64,000 bases of DNA from JAJPKK01 sp963781195. GTDB lineage: Bacteria; Pseudomonadota; Alphaproteobacteria; Rhizobiales; Xanthobacteraceae. Position 1 is the stretch's first letter. The number at the start of each line of letters is the position of its first letter. Made by a program: the position numbers and the translations under genes. The DNA is taken from positions 21,073-85,072 of the forward strand of contig CAWAEZ010000017.1 of assembly GCA_963781195.1 (NCBI GenBank), in the 5' to 3' direction. Shown here in pieces: positions 18,200-27,262 of the stretch. The notes beneath the pieces were generated by a model, which was given only the letters and a program-made list of their open reading frames with translations, searched no databases and had not been told where the DNA came from.

Positions 18200-18985
18200 A
18201 TGCGAATCGCGACCTGGAACGTCAATTCGATCAAGCAGCGGGTCGACAATGTCGTCGCCTGGCTCCAGGAGCGCCAGCCGGACATCGTGTGCCTGCAGGA
18301 GACGAAGTGCGTCGACGAGGCGTTTCCGCGCGAGCCGTTCGAGAGCCTGGGCTACAACCTGGCCGTGCACGGACAGAAGGCCTTCAATGGAGTCGCGATC
18401 CTGTCCAAGCACCCGTTCGACGAAGTGACGCCACGGCTTCCCGGCGAGGATGAGGACGACCACGCGCGTTTCATCGAGGCGGTGGTGTCGACGCCGACCG
18501 GCGTGGTGCGCGTCGCCTCCATCTACCTGCCCAATGGAAATCCGCCGGAGACGGATAAATACATCTATAAGCTCAGATGGATAGAGCGACTCATTCATTA
18601 TGCACGAGAGCGACTCCAGCTGGAGGAGCCGTTGGTCCTCGCCGGCGACTACAACGTCATCCCGGGCCACGCCGACGCCTACGATCCCGCTGCCTGGGCC
18701 GGCGACGCGCTGTTTCTGCCGCAGACCCGCGAGCGCTTCCACGCCTTCGCGAATCTCGGATTGACCGACGCCGTCAGGGCGACCACCGACGCCGCGGGGG
18801 TATACTCGTTCTGGGATTATCAGGCCGGTGCCTGGCAGAAGAACCGGGGCATCCGAATCGACCATCTCATGTTGTCGCCTCAGGCCACCGACCGGCTTGT
18901 CGCCAGCGGCATCGACAAGCATGTACGTGGCTGGGAGAAGCCGTCCGACCACGTGCCGGTGTGGATCGATCTCGAACTCGCCTGA
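18200..18985 (+). CDS. xthA: Exodeoxyribonuclease III
   Basis: AP endonuclease and 3'-5' exonuclease of base-excision repair. EEP-fold motifs: RIATWNVNSIKQRVDN, CLQETKC, LAGDYNVIPGHADAYDP, GIRIDHLMLS and PSDHVPVWIDLEL, which include the catalytic Glu, Asp-Asn and His. The ATG at 18200 (MRIATWNVN) fits the family; an ATG three codons earlier is also possible. About 261 aa. Divergent from the adaptor gene. Confidence 0.95.
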   Translation: MRIATWNVNSIKQRVDNVVAWLQERQPDIVCLQETKCVDEAFPREPFESLGYNLAVHGQKAFNGVAILSKHPFDEVTPRLPGEDEDDHARFIEAVVSTPTGVVRVASIYLPNGNPPETDKYIYKLRWIERLIHYARERLQLEEPLVLAGDYNVIPGHADAYDPAAWAGDALFLPQTRERFHAFANLGLTDAVRATTDAAGVYSFWDYQAGAWQKNRGIRIDHLMLSPQATDRLVASGIDKHVRGWEKPSDHVPVWIDLELA

Positions 18986-19050
18986 CGCGGAATGCGCGCG
19001 ACCGGGGCCCCTGTGCGGGCTACTTCCGCGGGGGCGACTTGGGCCCTGCC

Positions 19051-19920
19051 CTACTCCCGGCGGCCCTTGAGCCAGCCTTCGAGGTAAGCATAGGCGGCGG
19101 CGCGCTCTTCCGGCGTCGCCTGCTTCATCGCGGCGGCATAGAGATCCGCGATCCAGGATTCCCGCGGCGGGGCGCCGTCGCGGGCAAGGGTGAGCCACAT
19201 CAGGCCGCGGGCGGCCTGGCGGGGCGTGTACTCGCCCTTGAAGAGCATCGCACCGAGCACGGCCTGGGCCTGGTACTGCCCTTTGTGCGCGGCGAGCGAC
19301 AGCCAGCGCGCCGCCTGCTTCGGCTCCTTGAGACCACCGTTGCCGTCGAGATACATCCGGCCGAGGCGGTACTGCGCATCGGGATCGCCGAAATACGAAG
19401 CCGCGTAGGAAAACATCTCGCGAGCCCGGTCGGGATCCGCCTTGACGGTGTCCGGAATGCCCTCGAGGTAATAGTTGCCGAGCGCGACGAAGGCGTTGGC
19501 GACGAAGCGGGCCTGGGGTGTCCCGGGCGCCTCCTCGGCATGGGCGTCGGCGATGCCGCGGAAATACTCGAACGCCCGCAGGTCGTCCTGTTTGACGCCG
19601 TCGCCATCCGCATACATGCGGCCGAGCTTCCACTGCGCGATCGCGTGTCCGTTGGCCGCCGCATATTCGAGTGCGGTAATCCCGGCCTTGGTGTCGCCGG
19701 CGCGCAGCGCCCGGGTGCCCGATTGAAACGCCTCGGTCGCCTGCGGCATCGGCGCATGCAGCGCGCCCGCGGAAACGGCGGCCTGCCGCGGCACGACATC
19801 GACGCCGACCCCCGGCGCGGTATCGCCGGGCGTGCGCGTACCATCGAAGGCAAAAGCGGAAGCGAGCCCCAACCCGGCCACAAACCACACAACGGGCAGG
19901 ATACGCTCAGATATCCGCAT
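19051..19920 (-). CDS. ExoR-like periplasmic Sel1-repeat protein
   Basis: Resembles ExoR, the periplasmic inhibitor of the ExoS-ChvI two-component system in rhizobia, which controls exopolysaccharide and motility. After a signal peptide (MRISERILPVVWFVAGLGLA, cut near AFA) come Sel1 repeats: AQWKLGRMYADGDGVKQDD, ANAFVALGNYYLEGIPDT, AQYRLGRMYLDGNGGLKEP and AQAVLGAMLFKGEYTP. Order and spacing follow ExoR, but similarity is judged by eye, and a generic Sel1 protein is the alternative. Its start lies inside the end of ilvD with a 14-base overlap, so expression is probably coupled to that gene. Confidence 0.75.
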   Translation of the reverse strand: MRISERILPVVWFVAGLGLASAFAFDGTRTPGDTAPGVGVDVVPRQAAVSAGALHAPMPQATEAFQSGTRALRAGDTKAGITALEYAAANGHAIAQWKLGRMYADGDGVKQDDLRAFEYFRGIADAHAEEAPGTPQARFVANAFVALGNYYLEGIPDTVKADPDRAREMFSYAASYFGDPDAQYRLGRMYLDGNGGLKEPKQAARWLSLAAHKGQYQAQAVLGAMLFKGEYTPRQAARGLMWLTLARDGAPPRESWIADLYAAAMKQATPEERAAAYAYLEGWLKGRRE

Positions 19921-21631
19921 AACACGACTTCTCGGCTGCCCCGCCCGGGTGGGTGACGGCCCCTTGACGCGCGGGTCCGACCTGCTGGGCGTATTTCCAG
20001 ATATAGCCCGACGCGAAGGAGGAGTCCCGCGGTTGCCATTCCTTGCGCCGACGCTCGAGTTCGGCGGCGTCGAGCTGAACCTCGAGGGTGCCCTTGTCGG
20101 CATCGATGGCGATGATATCGCCGTCGCGGAGCAGGCCGATCGGGCCACCGACCGCCGCCTCGGGGCCGACATGGCCGATGCAGAAGCCGCGGGTGGCGCC
20201 GGAGAACCGGCCGTCGGTGATGAGGGCGACCTTGTTGCCCATGCCCTGCCCGTAGAGAGCGGCGGTGGTGGCGAGCATCTCGCGCATGCCGGGACCGCCG
20301 CGCGGGCCCTCGTAGCGGATCACCAGAACCTCGCCTTCGCGGTAGGTGCGGTTCTTGACCGCTTCGAAGCAGGCCTCTTCGCCGTCGAAGCAGCGGGCCG
20401 GGCCGGTGAACTTCACGTTCTCCATGCCGGCCACCTTGACGATGGCGCCGTCGGGCGCGAGGTTGCCGGAAAGCCCGACCACGCCGCCGGTGGCGAGCAG
20501 CGGCCGGTCGGCCGCCCGCACCACGTCCTGATCGTCATTCCAAACCACGCGCTTCATGTTCTCAGCCACGGTACGACCCGTCACGGTCATGCATTCTCCA
20601 TGCAGAAAACCGTGATCCAACAAGGTCTTCATCAGCAACGGAACGCCGCCAGCCTCGAATAGATCTTTGGCGACATAGCGGCCACCCGGCTTCAAATCTG
20701 CGATGTAGGGCGTCCGCTTGAACACTTCTGCGACATCGAAGAGATCAAAATTGATCCCGCATTCGTGGGCGATGGCCGGCAGATGCAGCGCTGCATTGGT
20801 CGAGCCGCCGGAAGCGGCCACCACCGCCGCGGCGTTTTCCAGCGCCTTGCGGGTCACGATGTCGCGCGGACGCAAGCCGATCTTGATGAGCTCCACCACC
20901 TGCTCGCCGGCGACGGTGCAGAACTTGTCGCGAAACTCGTAAGGCGCAGGCGCCCCGGCCGAATACGGCAGGGCGAGCCCGATCGCCTCGGATACGGTCG
21001 CCATGGTGTTGGCGGTGAACTGGGCGCCGCAGGCACCCGCGGAGGGGCACGCGACCTGCTCCAGGGTTTCGAGGTCGTCATCGGACATCTGGCCGACCGA
21101 GTGCTTGCCCACCGCCTCGAACACGTCCTGCACGGTCACCGGACGTCCCTTGAAGGTGCCCGGCAGAATCGAGCCGCCATAGATGAAGACCGACGGCACG
21201 TTGAGACGGCACATGGCCATCATCATGCCCGGCAGCGATTTGTCGCAGCCGGCGAGCCCGACGAGCGCGTCGTAGCCGTGGCCGCGCATGGTGAGTTCCA
21301 CCGAATCGGCGATGACCTCGCGCGACGGCAGCGAAGACTTCATGCCCTCGTGCCCCATCGCGATGCCGTCCGTCACCGTGATGGTGCAGAACTCCCGCGG
21401 CGTGGCGCCGGCCGCCGCGACGCCCTTCTTGACCGCCTGCGCCTGACGCATCAGCGAGATATTGCAGGGCGCAGCCTCGTTCCAGCAGGTGGCGACGCCG
21501 ATGAAGGGCTGGTGGATCTGCTCGGTCGTCAGCCCCATCGCGTAGTAATAGGAGCGATGCGGGGCGCGCTCGGGCCCTTCGGTCACGTGCCGGCTGGGAA
21601 GCTTGGCTTTGAGGTCGGTCTTGGCGTCCAT
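19907..21631 (-). CDS. ilvD: Dihydroxy-acid dehydratase
   Basis: Fe-S enzyme of valine, isoleucine and pantothenate synthesis. The signature GCDKSLPGMMMAM and the second cluster-ligand region CPSAGACGAQFTANTMATVS are both present, as is DGRFSGATRGFCIGHVGPEA near the end. The ATG at 21631 (MDAKTDLKAKLPSRHVTEG) is chosen from family length (574 aa); the frame remains open to 21712. It overlaps the exoR-like gene by 14 bases. Confidence 0.96.
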   Translation of the reverse strand: MDAKTDLKAKLPSRHVTEGPERAPHRSYYYAMGLTTEQIHQPFIGVATCWNEAAPCNISLMRQAQAVKKGVAAAGATPREFCTITVTDGIAMGHEGMKSSLPSREVIADSVELTMRGHGYDALVGLAGCDKSLPGMMMAMCRLNVPSVFIYGGSILPGTFKGRPVTVQDVFEAVGKHSVGQMSDDDLETLEQVACPSAGACGAQFTANTMATVSEAIGLALPYSAGAPAPYEFRDKFCTVAGEQVVELIKIGLRPRDIVTRKALENAAAVVAASGGSTNAALHLPAIAHECGINFDLFDVAEVFKRTPYIADLKPGGRYVAKDLFEAGGVPLLMKTLLDHGFLHGECMTVTGRTVAENMKRVVWNDDQDVVRAADRPLLATGGVVGLSGNLAPDGAIVKVAGMENVKFTGPARCFDGEEACFEAVKNRTYREGEVLVIRYEGPRGGPGMREMLATTAALYGQGMGNKVALITDGRFSGATRGFCIGHVGPEAAVGGPIGLLRDGDIIAIDADKGTLEVQLDAAELERRRKEWQPRDSSFASGYIWKYAQQVGPARQGAVTHPGGAAEKSCYADI

Positions 21632-21800
21632 GAAATATGAGTTCCTTCTCCAGATCGAAAACTCGACCCGGGTCATGTGCGCCATTGGCCACACACGCGG
21701 TATCGAGATCATGCAACCCTGTGGCTAAAAATAGGCACGCTGGGTTGACTCGCCTAAATATGGGAAATAAATCGCGACTGTTGCATCAGAAACACGAGGT

Positions 21801-22397
21801 GTGACCACATTGCACAGATCGCTCGAGCCCCTGTCGCGGGAGTTCTTCGACCGCAATGTCCCGGACGTTGCACGCGACCTGATCGGGGCCACATTGCTGG
21901 TCGGCGGCGTCGGCGGAGCGATCGTCGAGGTCGAGGCCTACCACCACACCGACCCCGCGGCCCATAGCTATCGCGGCCGCACGCCGCGCAATGCGGTGAT
22001 GTTCGGGCCGCCCGGATATGCCTACATCTACCGTTCCTACGGCCTCCACTGGTGTCTCAACTTCGTGTGCGAAGGCGAAGGCAGCGCGAGCGCGGTGCTG
22101 ATCCGCGCCCTGCAGCCGACCGCGGGACTGCCGCTGATGCGGCGGCGCCGGGGCGTGACCGATGAGAAGAAGCTGTGCGCGGGTCCGGGGCGGCTGTGCG
22201 AGGCGCTCGCGGTCACCGATGCCCATAACGGGCGCGCGCTCGACCGGCCGCCTTTCGCCTTGCTCGCACGCCCCGCCGCCGTGGCGGTCGCGACCGGTCC
22301 GCGAATCGGAATTTCTAAGGCCGTCGAGGTGCCTTGGCGCTATGGCCTCGCCGGGTCGGCATACCTGAGCCGGCCGTTTCCGAAGGAACCGGACTGA
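21801..22397 (+). CDS. DNA-3-methyladenine glycosylase (AAG/MPG family)
   Basis: Removes alkylated purines from DNA. Family motifs: IVEVEAYHHTDPAAHSYRG with the catalytic Glu, MFGPPGYAYIYRSYGLHWCL, and GPGRLCEALAVTDAHNG. The frame opens at GTG 21801, but a GAGGT at 21796-21800 sits directly against it; a TTG at 21810 lies 9 bases from the same sequence and is the better-spaced start. Length is 198 or 195 aa. Divergent from ilvD, with 169 bases between that should hold both promoters. Confidence 0.92.
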   Translation: MTTLHRSLEPLSREFFDRNVPDVARDLIGATLLVGGVGGAIVEVEAYHHTDPAAHSYRGRTPRNAVMFGPPGYAYIYRSYGLHWCLNFVCEGEGSASAVLIRALQPTAGLPLMRRRRGVTDEKKLCAGPGRLCEALAVTDAHNGRALDRPPFALLARPAAVAVATGPRIGISKAVEVPWRYGLAGSAYLSRPFPKEPD

Positions 22398-22449
22398 TCT
22401 CCGGCTTCGTCAGCGCGGGACTGGGGCTGCTGCGAGAGCCCGGCCGGCG

Positions 22450-23010
22450 CTACTCCAGCCCGAGCTCCTTGCGCGCCCAATGAAGCATGGGGGGGCTGCC
22501 GAGGAAAGCGACCAGCTGAGGTTCGACCATTGCGGGATCGCCATCGCCGAGCGCGGCGACGGCGACCACGACATCGCACTCGCTGTTGTAGGCGATCGAC
22601 AGCAGGGTCTCTCCCGCCTCCCCGTCCGGCACCGTGTAGGGCCGCGACAGGCCCTTCATCCAGCCGATCTTCACGGCGTGGCTGGCACCGATCGCCTTCG
22701 CCTTCTCGCTGATGAGGTCGGTGTCGGCGACCCGCTCGAGCTCGCCGTCGTCGGATACCCCGGTGGTGCAGTTGCAGAAGCCGATCTTCGGTCGCACGTA
22801 GACATCGACCTTCACGCCGCACTGGGCCGGCGGACAGGTGAAGGCCTTGCCGACACCCCATTGGTCGAGCAGGAACGGCCATCTGGCTTCGGTAAAGGCC
22901 GGCGCGTCGGCGCCCGACGGCGACGGCGCGTGAACCCCGAACACCGCGACGGAGCCTGCCATCAGGCCGGCTCCGGCGAGCACCACCGCGAATGCCAGCG
23001 CCTTTGCCAT
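22450..23010 (-). CDS. Conserved secreted protein of unknown function
   Basis: I do not recognise a named family. The ATG at 23010 gives a signal peptide (MAKALAFAVVLAGAGLMAG). The mature part has four closely placed cysteines in two pairs (FTCPPAQCGVKVD and GFCNCTTG) and then a mixed region ending WARKELGLE. The cysteines suggest periplasmic disulfides or metal binding. Convergent with the glycosylase gene. Confidence 0.7.
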   Translation of the reverse strand: MAKALAFAVVLAGAGLMAGSVAVFGVHAPSPSGADAPAFTEARWPFLLDQWGVGKAFTCPPAQCGVKVDVYVRPKIGFCNCTTGVSDDGELERVADTDLISEKAKAIGASHAVKIGWMKGLSRPYTVPDGEAGETLLSIAYNSECDVVVAVAALGDGDPAMVEPQLVAFLGSPPMLHWARKELGLE

Positions 23011-23156
23011 CGATCCTCCGAAACCGCGAACAGAGCGCCGCGGACATGCCACCGCGACTCCGGCGGCGAACACCTTTTAAAGACCTCGCACCTTGTCAGA
23101 TATCATGCCGTCGGGGCCCGCGAAACCGATCTGCGACGCCCCGACGTAGCGAGACG

Positions 23157-24132
23157 TCACTCGCAGGCGAGAAACATCTCTTCCGGAGGCACCGCACGCG
23201 GTGCCAGCCCCTGCTCGAACATGAAGCGGCCCATCGCCTCGAAGGCCGGACGATTCGGCGCGATCCCATAGTCCCAATAATGCTTGCCGAAGATCCGCTG
23301 CGTCTCCTCGACGTGATCGAGCAGAAACGGCAGCGCGACATGAAGCGCGTCGCTGTCCGGTAAAGCTTCGAGGGCGACGTCGCGGGCTTCGCAGAACGCC
23401 CGGTAGATGCGCGGCGCGACCCAAGGATGGTCGCGGTGGACGTCCTCCCGGATCACGACGAGATGCATCACCGGGAAAATCCCGGTACGGCGGAAGTACT
23501 CGGTCTCGACATCCTTGAAATTCGGCCACAGCCGCGCGATCGCCCGCGAGCCGTTGCGGAAAATGTTGGGAATGTAGACGGAATAAAGCGCATCCAGCCG
23601 GCCGGCCTCCATCAGCCCTTCCAGGGTCTCGTCGCCGGCGAGATAATCGAGACGGACCCCGGCGGGCAGCGCGACGGGCACCTGGGGAGGCGCCACCGGG
23701 GCGTTGAGCCCGCCCTGAAACCAGTGCGTGTCCGCCGGCATCACTCCGTAATCGTGCTGCATCATGCCGCGCATGTAGACGATGGCGCTCGCTGCGTATT
23801 GGGACACCCCGACGCGCTTGCCCTTGAGGTCGGCGGGCGTCTGGATGCCGGCACCCGGCCGCACGTAAAGGCAGGAATGCCGGAAGATCTTCGACAGCGC
23901 GATCGGCAACCCGACGAACGGGCAATCGCCCTTCGCCTTGAGCGCGACAAACGACGCGAACGAAAGCTCGGAGACGTGGAATTCCTGGCGCTCGAGCATG
24001 CGCGGAAAGATCTGCCGCGGCCGCATCACCTGGAAATCGAGGTCGAGTTCCCTCCGCCTTGACCCGGCCGTCGAACAGCGGCCGGGTGCGATCATAGTCC
24101 CAGCACGCGAGCGTCAGAGGCAGGTTAGGCAT
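23157..24132 (-). pseudogene. Solute-binding / 4,5-dihydroxyphthalate decarboxylase-like protein, frameshifted
   Basis: The amino end (ATG 24132, MPNLPLTLACWDYDRTRPLF, then DGRVKAEG) and the rest (LDLDFQVMRPRQIFPRMLER onward to residue about 325) match one family of periplasmic-binding-fold proteins, annotated as 4,5-dihydroxyphthalate decarboxylase or NMT1-like ABC substrate-binding. They are in different frames. The break is at GAGTTC (24045-24050); reading GAGTC gives EGLDLDF and one continuous protein. No signal peptide is seen. The biochemical role of most family members is uncertain. Confidence 0.78.
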
Positions 24133-24223
24133 GAGCGTTTCCCTAGCTGAGTGCGCCGGCTTCAGGCCGGGCAATGACACGAATGGGAGCGGAGCCGGCA
24201 GACCAACCCGTCGCCGGGCGTGT

Positions 24224-26989
24224 TTACGCGACCGATTTCAGCCGCTCCAGCGCCTCGAGGATCTTGCCCTGCCGCACCACCGCCGCGTCGCGCTTCTCGC
24301 GCTCGCCCTCGACCACCTCCTCCGGCGCGCGGGCGATGAAATCGGCGTTGCCGAGCTTGCCGTCGACGCGCGCGATATCCGCGGCGACTTTGGCCAGCTC
24401 CTTTTCGAGCCGCGTCTTCTCGGCAGAGAGGTCGATGACGCCCTTGAGCGGAAGCGACGCGACCTCGCCGCGCACCAGCAGCTGGACGGCGCCCTGCGGC
24501 GGGGCGTCGGCGAACGAAATCTCGGAAATGCGGGCCAGTCGCTTGATCATATCGGCCCAGCGGTCCGCCCGCGCCTGCACCGCCTCCGCGGCCGCGAGCT
24601 GCAAGGGAATCTGCGATGCCGGCGGGATGTTCATCTCGGCGCGCACCGAGCGGATCGCGGTGACGAGGTCGATCACCCAGCCGATCTCGGCTTCGGCCTT
24701 CTCGTCATGCAGCCCGCTCAGGAGCGGCCAGGGCGCGAGCGCCAAAAGGCCGTCGCGGGCGACGCCGCCTTCCGCGGTGACCGCCCACAATTCCTCGGTG
24801 ATGAACGGCATGAACGGATGGAGCAGCGCCAGGATCTGGTCGCGCGCCCAGGCGACCATGGCGCAGGTCTCGGTCTTCGCCGGACTTTCCGGTCCCAGCA
24901 GAACCGGCTTGGCGAGCTCGATGTACCAGTCGCAATAGACGTTCCAGACGAAATGATAGACCGCACTCGCGGCCTCGTTGAACTTGTAGGCTTCGAGCGC
25001 CGCGGTGACCTCGTCGATGGTGCGCGCGGTCTCGTGGGCGATCCAGCGGTTGAGCACCTCCTCGACATCATCCGGCTCGAACCCCGGCAGGGTCGCGCAG
25101 CCATTCATCTCGGCGAAACGGCAGGCGTTCCACAACTTGGTTGCGAAGTTGCGGTAGCCTTCGACGCGGGATTTCGCGAGCTTGATGTCGCGGCCCTGCG
25201 CCGCCATGGCGGCGAGCGTGAAGCGCAGGGCGTCCGCGCCGTAGGCGTCGATCAGCTCGAGGGGATCGATGATGTTCCCCTTCGACTTCGACATCTTGGC
25301 GCCCTTCTCGTCGCGGACGAGGGCGTGGATGTAGACCGTCCTAAACGGCACATCCTTCATGAAGTGCAGGCCCATCATCATCATCCGGGCGACCCAGAAG
25401 AAGATGATGTCGAAGCCGGTGACCAGCGCATCGGTGGGATAATAGCGCGCGAGCTCGGGGGTGCGGTCGGGCCAGCCGAGGGTCGAGAACGCCCACAACG
25501 CCGAGGAGAACCAGGTATCGAGCACGTCCTCGTCGCGCAGCAGGAACGGTGCGCGGCTGTCCGGGTCGAGCGCCATGTCGTGGGCCTGCATCGGCGTGAT
25601 CGCCTCGGTCTCGGCGTAATAGGCGAGCGCGCGCGACACCGCCTCCTCCTCGGTCTCGGCGACGAACACCTTGCCGTCCGGCCCGTACCAGGCGGGAATC
25701 TGGTGGCCCCACCACAATTGCCGCGAGATGCACCACGGCTGGATGTTCTCCATCCATTCGAAATAGGTCTTCTCCCAGTTCTTCGGGACGAAAACCGTCG
25801 CTCCGTCGCGGACCGCGGCGATCGCCGGGCGCGCCAGCTCCTTGGCGTCGACGTACCACTGGTCGGTGAGGAATGGCTCGATCACCGAGCCCGAGCGGTC
25901 GCCATGGGGCACCATGTGCGTGTTCGGCTCGATCTTGTCGATGAGACCCATTGCGTCGAGGCGCTCGACGATCTTCTTGCGCGCGTCGAAGCGGTCGAGC
26001 CCGTGCATCGCCGAAGTCTCTTCGAGTTCAGGCGACGGCGGCACGCCGTCGAGGAATTCGATGTTGCCGTCGAGATCGAGTTTCCCCTCGATATCGAGCA
26101 CGTTGATCATCGCGAGATGGTGGCGCTTTCCGACCTCGAAATCGTTGAAATCGTGAGCCGGCGTGATCTTCACGGCGCCGGTGCCCTTCTCCGGATCGGC
26201 ATAATCGTCGCCGACGATTCGGATGCGGCGACCGACCAGCGGCAGCACTGCGGTCCTGCCGATCAGATGCTTGAGCCGCTCGTTGTCCGGATGCACCGCG
26301 ACCGCGGAATCGCCGAGCATGGTTTCCGGCCGCGTGGTGGCGACCACGATGAACTCGTCGGATCCTTCGAGCGGATACTTGATGTACCAGAGGCTGCTCT
26401 TGACCTCGACCTGCTGGACCTCGAGGTCGGAAATCGCGGTGAGCAGCTTGGGGTCCCAGTTGACGAGGCGCTTGTCCTTGTAGATGAGCCCTGAATCGTA
26501 GAGCTCGACGAACACCTTGAGGACGGCGCGCGACAGTCCTTCGTCCATGGTGAAGCGCTCGCGCGACCAGTCGCAGGATGCGCCCAGGCGCTTGAGCTGG
26601 TTGACGATGATGCCGCCGGATTCCGCCTTCCACTCCCACACCCGCTCGACGAACTTCTCACGGCCCATGTCACGGCGGGACGGTTGCTGGCGCTCCCTGA
26701 GCTGGCGCTCGACCACCATCTGGGTGGCGATGCCGGCATGGTCGGTCCCGGGCTGCCACAGCACGTCGCGGCCCCGCATGCGCTCGAATCGGCACAGCAC
26801 GTCCTGCAGCGTATTGTTGAGCGCGTGCCCCATGTGGAGCGAGCCGGTCACGTTGGGCGGCGGAATGATGATGCAATAGGGCTTGGCGCCCTTGCGCTCG
26901 GGGCGGCCCGCGCGAAAAGCCTGCGCATCCTCCCAAGCAGCCCAGACGCGGCGCTCGATATCGGACGGTTGATAGTTTTTTTCAATCAT
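24224..26989 (-). CDS. valS: Valine--tRNA ligase
   Basis: Class I synthetase with editing domain. HIGH motif: PPPNVTGSLHMGHALNNTL; KMSKS: KMSKSKGNIIDPLELIDAYG. The tryptophan-rich WCISRQLWWGHQIPAWYGP segment is present, as is the carboxyl coiled coil after LKGVIDLSAEKTRLEKELAK. The ATG at 26989 (MIEKNYQPSDIERRVW) is the family start; 18 codons upstream in frame are not conserved. 921 aa. Downstream of popZ on the same strand. Confidence 0.97.
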   Translation of the reverse strand: MIEKNYQPSDIERRVWAAWEDAQAFRAGRPERKGAKPYCIIIPPPNVTGSLHMGHALNNTLQDVLCRFERMRGRDVLWQPGTDHAGIATQMVVERQLRERQQPSRRDMGREKFVERVWEWKAESGGIIVNQLKRLGASCDWSRERFTMDEGLSRAVLKVFVELYDSGLIYKDKRLVNWDPKLLTAISDLEVQQVEVKSSLWYIKYPLEGSDEFIVVATTRPETMLGDSAVAVHPDNERLKHLIGRTAVLPLVGRRIRIVGDDYADPEKGTGAVKITPAHDFNDFEVGKRHHLAMINVLDIEGKLDLDGNIEFLDGVPPSPELEETSAMHGLDRFDARKKIVERLDAMGLIDKIEPNTHMVPHGDRSGSVIEPFLTDQWYVDAKELARPAIAAVRDGATVFVPKNWEKTYFEWMENIQPWCISRQLWWGHQIPAWYGPDGKVFVAETEEEAVSRALAYYAETEAITPMQAHDMALDPDSRAPFLLRDEDVLDTWFSSALWAFSTLGWPDRTPELARYYPTDALVTGFDIIFFWVARMMMMGLHFMKDVPFRTVYIHALVRDEKGAKMSKSKGNIIDPLELIDAYGADALRFTLAAMAAQGRDIKLAKSRVEGYRNFATKLWNACRFAEMNGCATLPGFEPDDVEEVLNRWIAHETARTIDEVTAALEAYKFNEAASAVYHFVWNVYCDWYIELAKPVLLGPESPAKTETCAMVAWARDQILALLHPFMPFITEELWAVTAEGGVARDGLLALAPWPLLSGLHDEKAEAEIGWVIDLVTAIRSVRAEMNIPPASQIPLQLAAAEAVQARADRWADMIKRLARISEISFADAPPQGAVQLLVRGEVASLPLKGVIDLSAEKTRLEKELAKVAADIARVDGKLGNADFIARAPEEVVEGEREKRDAAVVRQGKILEALERLKSVA

Positions 26990-27262
26990 TGCGGGTACCC
27001 GGCATGTCGTCGTGCAACAAGCCCATGGCAGCAGGGCTGTCAACGGTGTGGGCTTGCATAGCGCATCGTCGGCACAACTTGCAGACTTTCGGGACCAGGG
27101 GGGTGCGCGAGATCAAAGACCTCAAGTCGCGATCCGGCCTACACGAAATCGATCGCCGGCCACAGCTTCGTCGCGCGCCGCCGCGGCGGCCGCCGGCCTG
27201 ACGCATCGCGCACAGGCTCGCCCAGCGCCGGATATAAGGTTCCGGCGCTGCCGTTTCCAGCG

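Noticed and set aside
24131..26494. A 787-aa plus-strand open frame
   Set aside because: Antisense to valS; no domain-like sequence.
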